Assembly (NCBI GenBank): GCA_021234155.1
Contig: JAJEKV010000004.1
Location: 22,286,320-22,350,319, forward strand
DNA: 64,000 bases
Reading direction: 5' to 3'
Source: Isoetes taiwanensis
Taxonomy: Eukaryota > Streptophyta > Lycopodiopsida > Isoetales > Isoetaceae
Position numbers and translations under genes: made by a program
The notes under the pieces: model-generated
The model's input: only the letters and a program-made list of their open reading frames with translations
What the model was told of the DNA's origin: nothing
Database searches by the model: none
Shown here: piece by piece, positions 63,850-64,000 of the stretch
Position numbering within the stretch: position 1 is the first letter of the stretch
How the letters are laid out: the number at the start of each line of letters is the position of its first letter

Positions 63850-64000
63850 GTTTTGGAATATGAAATACTGGGACTCATCTCTATACGAGTTCGCCTAAGG
63901 TTTTAGTAATTGAGATACAGAGACTCGAACCTCTACCAAAATAATTCAATATCCTGTTATGAATGCATTAACCAATGCAATCAACAGACTAGCATGCTTT
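63850..64000 (-). repeat. tRNA-derived SINE-like relic (runs to window edge)
   Basis: On the minus strand GGTTCGAGTCTC (B box, about 63932) is preceded by GTTGATTGCATTGGTTAATGC (A-box-like, about 63985-63965), with spacing near that of a tRNA gene. The arms do not form a proper cloverleaf. The sequence downstream on the minus strand contains gttcgcctaaggtttt twice (plus-strand 63840 and 63890). It is cut by the window edge. Confidence 0.4.

Overview
The window looks like a repeat-rich stretch of a large land-plant nuclear genome. Evidence: plant-type Ty1/copia, LINE, Mutator-like (MULE) and CACTA remains, a plant DUF4283 protein, fragments of plant leucine-rich-repeat (LRR) and receptor-kinase genes, AT-rich intergenic DNA and splice-site-like junctions. 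I cannot name the species. The DUF7869-type gene makes me lean weakly towards a non-angiosperm (fern, lycophyte, bryophyte or gymnosperm). I see no intact housekeeping gene, rRNA, functional tRNA or CRISPR array.

Layout. 1-8.9 kb: intergenic DNA with a SINE-like tRNA relic, a dispersed repeat pair and an LRR remnant. 8.99-11.98 kb: heavily mutated LINE whose endonuclease and reverse transcriptase motifs can still be read. 12-17.2 kb: no recognisable gene. 17.2-21.1 kb: probable decayed LTR element. 21.1-29.8 kb: mostly intergenic, with a CACTA transposase-associated domain at 27.3-27.7 kb. 30.1-31.9 kb: a retroposon carrying a DUF4283 gene, bounded by a perfect 16-bp target-site duplication. 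32.1-32.5 kb: kinase remnant. 34.3-35.5 kb: nested fold-back DNA. 35.75-40.58 kb: complete but dead copia element with 186-bp LTRs. 40.6-41.1 kb: LRR remnant. 44.1-47.56 kb and 58.9-61.2 kb: two related MULEs, each with terminal inverted repeats and a perfect 9-bp target-site duplication, both lacking the catalytic core.

The unusual part is 42.3-57.6 kb. About 29 copies of a GC-rich hyphenated palindrome (arms AAATTGGGCG and CGCCCAATTT around a two-base centre) are scattered through 42.4-54.2 kb, in non-coding positions. They surround a leftward gene whose product starts MARTKQTAR, the exact N-terminus of histone H3, and then becomes an unrelated protein. Head-to-head with it is a rightward gene with a DUF8039-like N-terminus and a DUF7869-type transposase-like core with candidate acidic residues. 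The space between the two starts holds a tandem array and a 240-bp nested palindrome built from the same motif. A 271-bp MITE interrupts the DUF7869 gene, and one MULE has inserted among the palindromes. I read this as a candidate undescribed mobile element or transposon-derived locus with a histone-mimic companion protein. The linkage is inference.

Quality caution: where repeat copies can be compared (the copia LTRs and the MULE copies), differences pile up at CTG/CAG sites, often as CTG read as CG. Some frameshifts may therefore be long-read errors at CHG-methylated cytosines rather than true decay.
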